Under the pieces are notes generated by a model. It did not search any database, had not been told where the DNA came from, and saw only the letters and a list, made by a program, of their open reading frames with translations. A DNA stretch of 64,000 nt from Pempheris klunzingeri (Eukaryota; Chordata; Actinopteri; Acropomatiformes; Pempheridae): assembly GCF_042242105.1 (NCBI RefSeq), contig NC_092031.1, positions 4,176,175-4,240,174 of the forward strand. The letters run 5' to 3'. Positions 62,801 through 64,000 of this stretch are shown here, piece by piece. Every line of letters starts with the position of its first letter. Position 1 is the stretch's first letter. The position numbers were made by a program, and so were the translations under genes.

Positions 62801-63775
62801 TGAAATGTAGTGGAGTATAAAGTACAAGTTAAGTACCTGACAATTTTACTGTACAGCACTTGAGTAAATCTACTTTGTTGCTCAGGTATCACAAATACTG
62901 CCACAGTGTAGATATGCATGTCTACAGTTGATGTTTCACTGCGGCTGTACAGGGTGTCATTGGTTATCAGACTTGCCAGTCGTTTGCTCTGATGCCCGAG
63001 TGCGTTGCGGGTGTCACCAGGGTCGACCACGATGCTGCACCAGACACGCGGGCCAAACTGACACCCGCAGTGCGCCAGCCGCCAGTGGGAGGTGTACGTC
63101 CCCTCCATCACAGGAGCGACAAAGGCCACACTGACCACTCCCACTTGTCCGGGCAGCAGCAAGGGGGCGGGCACCTCCCTCTTCTCCTCTGATGCCAGGC
63201 CGAGGTTTCCCCACATGAACACTAGCTGGGTGCACGCACACACATACACAAAACACAAAAATAGGAATACACATGCGAAAAAGCACAAAGACAAGAGCAT
63301 GCAACCAAAAGAAAAGTACATAAATAAATCACTCAAAATTAAAATGCACTCAAGTGAGGAACACACTCACGCACGCTCACACATTCAAACAATGACAAAG
63401 ACTTGAAAACTTAAATCACAACACAGATTCAACTGAATTTAAATAATAAACATCTGGGACAGAAAGGGCCTTAGTTGTTTTAGGCTGGGTAAGAAATCTT
63501 AGCTGGTGTTAGTGGATAAGAAGTAGGCAATGAACTGAGTGGGGACTCAGAGTGGAAGTGAAGCAGGGGGCAAAGAGAGAGTGGAGCCTGTCCTCTCGAA
63601 GGGTGGGAGGGGTACCTTAGTCTCTGAAGTCCAGCTGATAGTGCCTGAGTTCCTCATCTTCCAGTATTTGATGAACTTGGTCCCAGGCTCCAGACGGGTG
63701 CCGTCCGGCAGATTTTCATCCAGAAACAAGGCAGCCATAGTGGGCACCAAGGACGTGTGCGAGACCCCGGGACCC
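56679..63775 (-). CDS. nbr1: NBR1 autophagy cargo receptor, 3' portion (13 exons; 5' end outside window)
   Basis: NBR1 is a p62-like selective-autophagy receptor. It binds ubiquitinated cargo through its UBA, LC3/GABARAP through a LIR motif, and membranes through an amphipathic helix. Exons, right to left: 63775-63616, 63225-62926 (3' end uncertain), 62027-61899, 61638-61563, 61401-61291, 60485-60306, 60205-60038, 59764-59601, 59383-58956, 58473-58388, 57952-57865, 57591-57492 and 56867-56679. From the second exon to the stop this is 2,019 nt (672 residues) in one frame. Domains in order are the NBR1-type FW domain (exons 1-2), a long acidic region, the LIR DDYIIVLPD, the helix GLVKGALSVAASAYKALFTG, and the UBA with LMAMLLEMGFRDQRLNQRLL. 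The PB1, ZZ and coiled-coil regions must lie beyond 64000. The human protein shares the landmarks LPDGT, SFELLDIN, ETVIRSLTL and CFDTSRPLG. Whether this is the a or b teleost copy is unknown. Confidence 0.93.
57492..57591 (-). CDS. nbr1: nbr1 amphipathic helix exon
   Basis: Encodes GGITEGLVKGALSVAASAYK and then ALFTGP, nearly identical to human GGLVKGALSVAASAYKALFAGP. This is the membrane-binding helix that precedes the UBA and targets late endosomes. The acceptor is TTTACACAAG and the donor AATACAG|GTACAC, with phases 2 in and 0 out. Confidence 0.9.
57865..58473 (-). CDS. nbr1: nbr1 exons 58473-58388 and 57952-57865
   Basis: Two short exons recovered by splice phase rather than from a long ORF. 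The first reads RSEALYLAEDPSPPACEPYE and ends VHLN at AAATG|GTGAGT. The second reads SSGLSRSAGSASSAFETYNP and ends ALQP at CCAAG|GTGCAA. Human NBR1 is poorly conserved here, so support comes from the phases, the splice sites and the position between certain exons. Confidence 0.7.
58956..59383 (-). CDS. nbr1: nbr1 LIR-containing exon
   Basis: A 428 nt exon starting VSSQTSSVSS and then CDDYIIVLPDCFDTSRPLGE. This is the LC3-interacting region: Tyr-Ile-Ile-Val after acidic residues, with an upstream serine cluster. The human motif is EDYIIILPE. The exon also encodes a short polyalanine run (TAAAAAATL, from GCT/GCA-like repeats at about 59240-59255) and ends ALYSP at the donor CCAAG|GTTAG. Confidence 0.92.
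59601..60485 (-). CDS. nbr1: nbr1 exons 60485-60306, 60205-60038, 59764-59601 (acidic linker)
   Basis: The first exon contains ISGAQFLCETVIRSLTLEEA, strongly matching human GTQFVCETVIRSLTL. The next two are less conserved and rich in Glu. Splice phases 1, 1 and 0 agree with their neighbours. The last exon ends DWEE|GTGAGC, directly before the LIR exon. Confidence 0.85.
61291..62027 (-). CDS. nbr1: nbr1 exons 62027-61899, 61638-61563, 61401-61291 (acidic linker)
   Basis: Three exons after the FW domain. The first ends YYFPSVLLTAQ, the second reads DLLSFELLDINIVQELEKVP, and the third DLTPCISPLPHDAPVLEKAI. These align with the human segments YIPSVDLLTAQDLLSFELLD and TPCMSPLPHDSP. Lengths are 129, 76 and 111 nt, with phases 0, 1 and 1. 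Confidence 0.85.
62246..62890 (+). repeat. AAAGTAC-family repeat, near full-length copy in an nbr1 intron
   Basis: Begins CAATGGTGGAGGGAGAAGTA and holds a run of AAGTAAAAGTAAAAGTAC. It then shows GTGTAAGCAGCATTTACTG, GCAGCTGGTTGCGGTGGAGA, CAATGCATATTTTATTAGC and TTTCCCTCTGAAATGTAGTG, and ends CAGCACTTGAGTAAATCTAC. The same motif order occurs, shortened, at 47555-48013. It fills most of the intron between the 62926-63225 and 61899-62027 exons. Confidence 0.75.
62926..63225 (-). CDS. nbr1: nbr1 exon, second half of FW domain
   Basis: Starts at CACCCAG|CTAGTG with LVFMWGNLGLASEEKR and runs through PGQVGVVSVAFVAPVMEGTY and TSHWRLAHCGCQFGPRVWCS to IVVDP, which is clearly the FW domain. Beyond IVVDP the match to human fades. 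I place the 3' end at TCAACT|GTAGAC because it is phase 0, as the next exon requires. A donor at CCTG|GTGACA would not fit unless a further small exon exists. Confidence 0.75.
63616..63775 (-). CDS. nbr1: nbr1 exon, first half of FW domain
   Basis: Encodes VPTMAALFLDENLPDGTRLE, then PGTKFIKYWKMRNSGTISWT, ending SETK at the donor ACTAAG|GTACCC. The NBR1-type FW domain (four tryptophans) begins here. The acceptor is taken as GAAACTAG|GGG, which has a weak pyrimidine tract. The frame stays open some way further right, so the 5' boundary is uncertain by a few codons. Confidence 0.85.
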
Positions 63776-64000
63776 CTAGTTTCAAGTGTACAGAGCATTG
63801 TTGAAAATAGCCCTGGTTTCTTATTATACCCATCTCTTTTGTTCTCTACGAATCAAAAAAGCAGGACCCCAGATTTTTTTTTGCAGCTCAAAAGCAATTT
63901 TTCTTAGAAAATCTATGAAGCAGCAGCAGCAGCAGTTTTCACATTGAGGTAGTTCCAACATTTTCCACCACCCAGAGCAGCCAGCGATACACTCATACAG
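63776..64000 (-). other. nbr1: nbr1 intron at the right edge
   Basis: No exon is visible. A short (CAG)n run lies at about 63918-63935. The upstream nbr1 exons lie outside the window. Confidence 0.6.

Noticed and set aside
62764-63366. 200-residue minus-strand ORF as a single exon
   Set aside because: Only the middle (about 62926-63225) matches NBR1. The ends run through a splice acceptor on the right and the AAAGTAC repeat on the left.

Overview
The window is vertebrate nuclear DNA, most likely from a ray-finned (teleost) fish. It has long introns with GT/AG splice sites and many (CA)n/(GT)n microsatellites. It carries several interspersed repeat families of the kind abundant in teleosts: a foldback MITE built on GTTAGCTTAGCTTAGC, an AT-rich palindromic family, and a family rich in AAAGTAC. 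It also holds decayed Tc1-like and LINE pieces. There are no bacterial or viral operons, CRISPR arrays or tRNA/rRNA genes that I can see.

Four protein-coding genes are supported, all on the minus strand. Reading right to left, in transcription order, they are: nbr1 (3' portion, about 63.8 to 56.7 kb; its 5' part lies beyond the right edge), tmem106a (52.5 to 50.0 kb, seven coding exons), arl4d (45.9 to 45.3 kb, one coding exon) and dusp3 (22.7 to 8.8 kb, three exons). From memory, human 17q21.31 has the order NBR1, TMEM106A, ARL4D, then DHX8, ETV4, MEOX1, SOST and DUSP3. The fish interval therefore keeps the two ends, but I see no DHX8, ETV4, MEOX1 or SOST exons between arl4d and dusp3.

Layout: 1-8790 has no gene and probably holds the dusp3 3' UTR plus intergenic DNA. 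8791-22674 is dusp3 with two long introns, the home of five copies of one AT-rich repeat. 22.8-45.2 kb is a gene-free interval rich in repeats, including a 415 bp piggyBac-like MITE and a clean foldback element. 45.3-47.1 kb is arl4d and its GC-rich promoter with a consensus CRE. 47.2-50.0 kb is repeats and a LINE remnant. 50.0-54.3 kb is tmem106a with a probable 5' non-coding exon. 55.1-63.8 kb is the nbr1 3' UTR and last thirteen exons.

The genes do not form an operon. NBR1 is a selective-autophagy receptor, TMEM106A a lysosomal/plasma-membrane protein, ARL4D an ARF-family GTPase at the plasma membrane and nucleus, and DUSP3 a small dual-specificity phosphatase. I found no previously undescribed system. 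The most notable items are a polyglutamine N-terminal extension on DUSP3, the structured MITEs, and the gene-poor interval. Splice boundaries were derived by hand from GT/AG sites and reading phase, and they are phase-consistent across dusp3, tmem106a and nearly all of nbr1.
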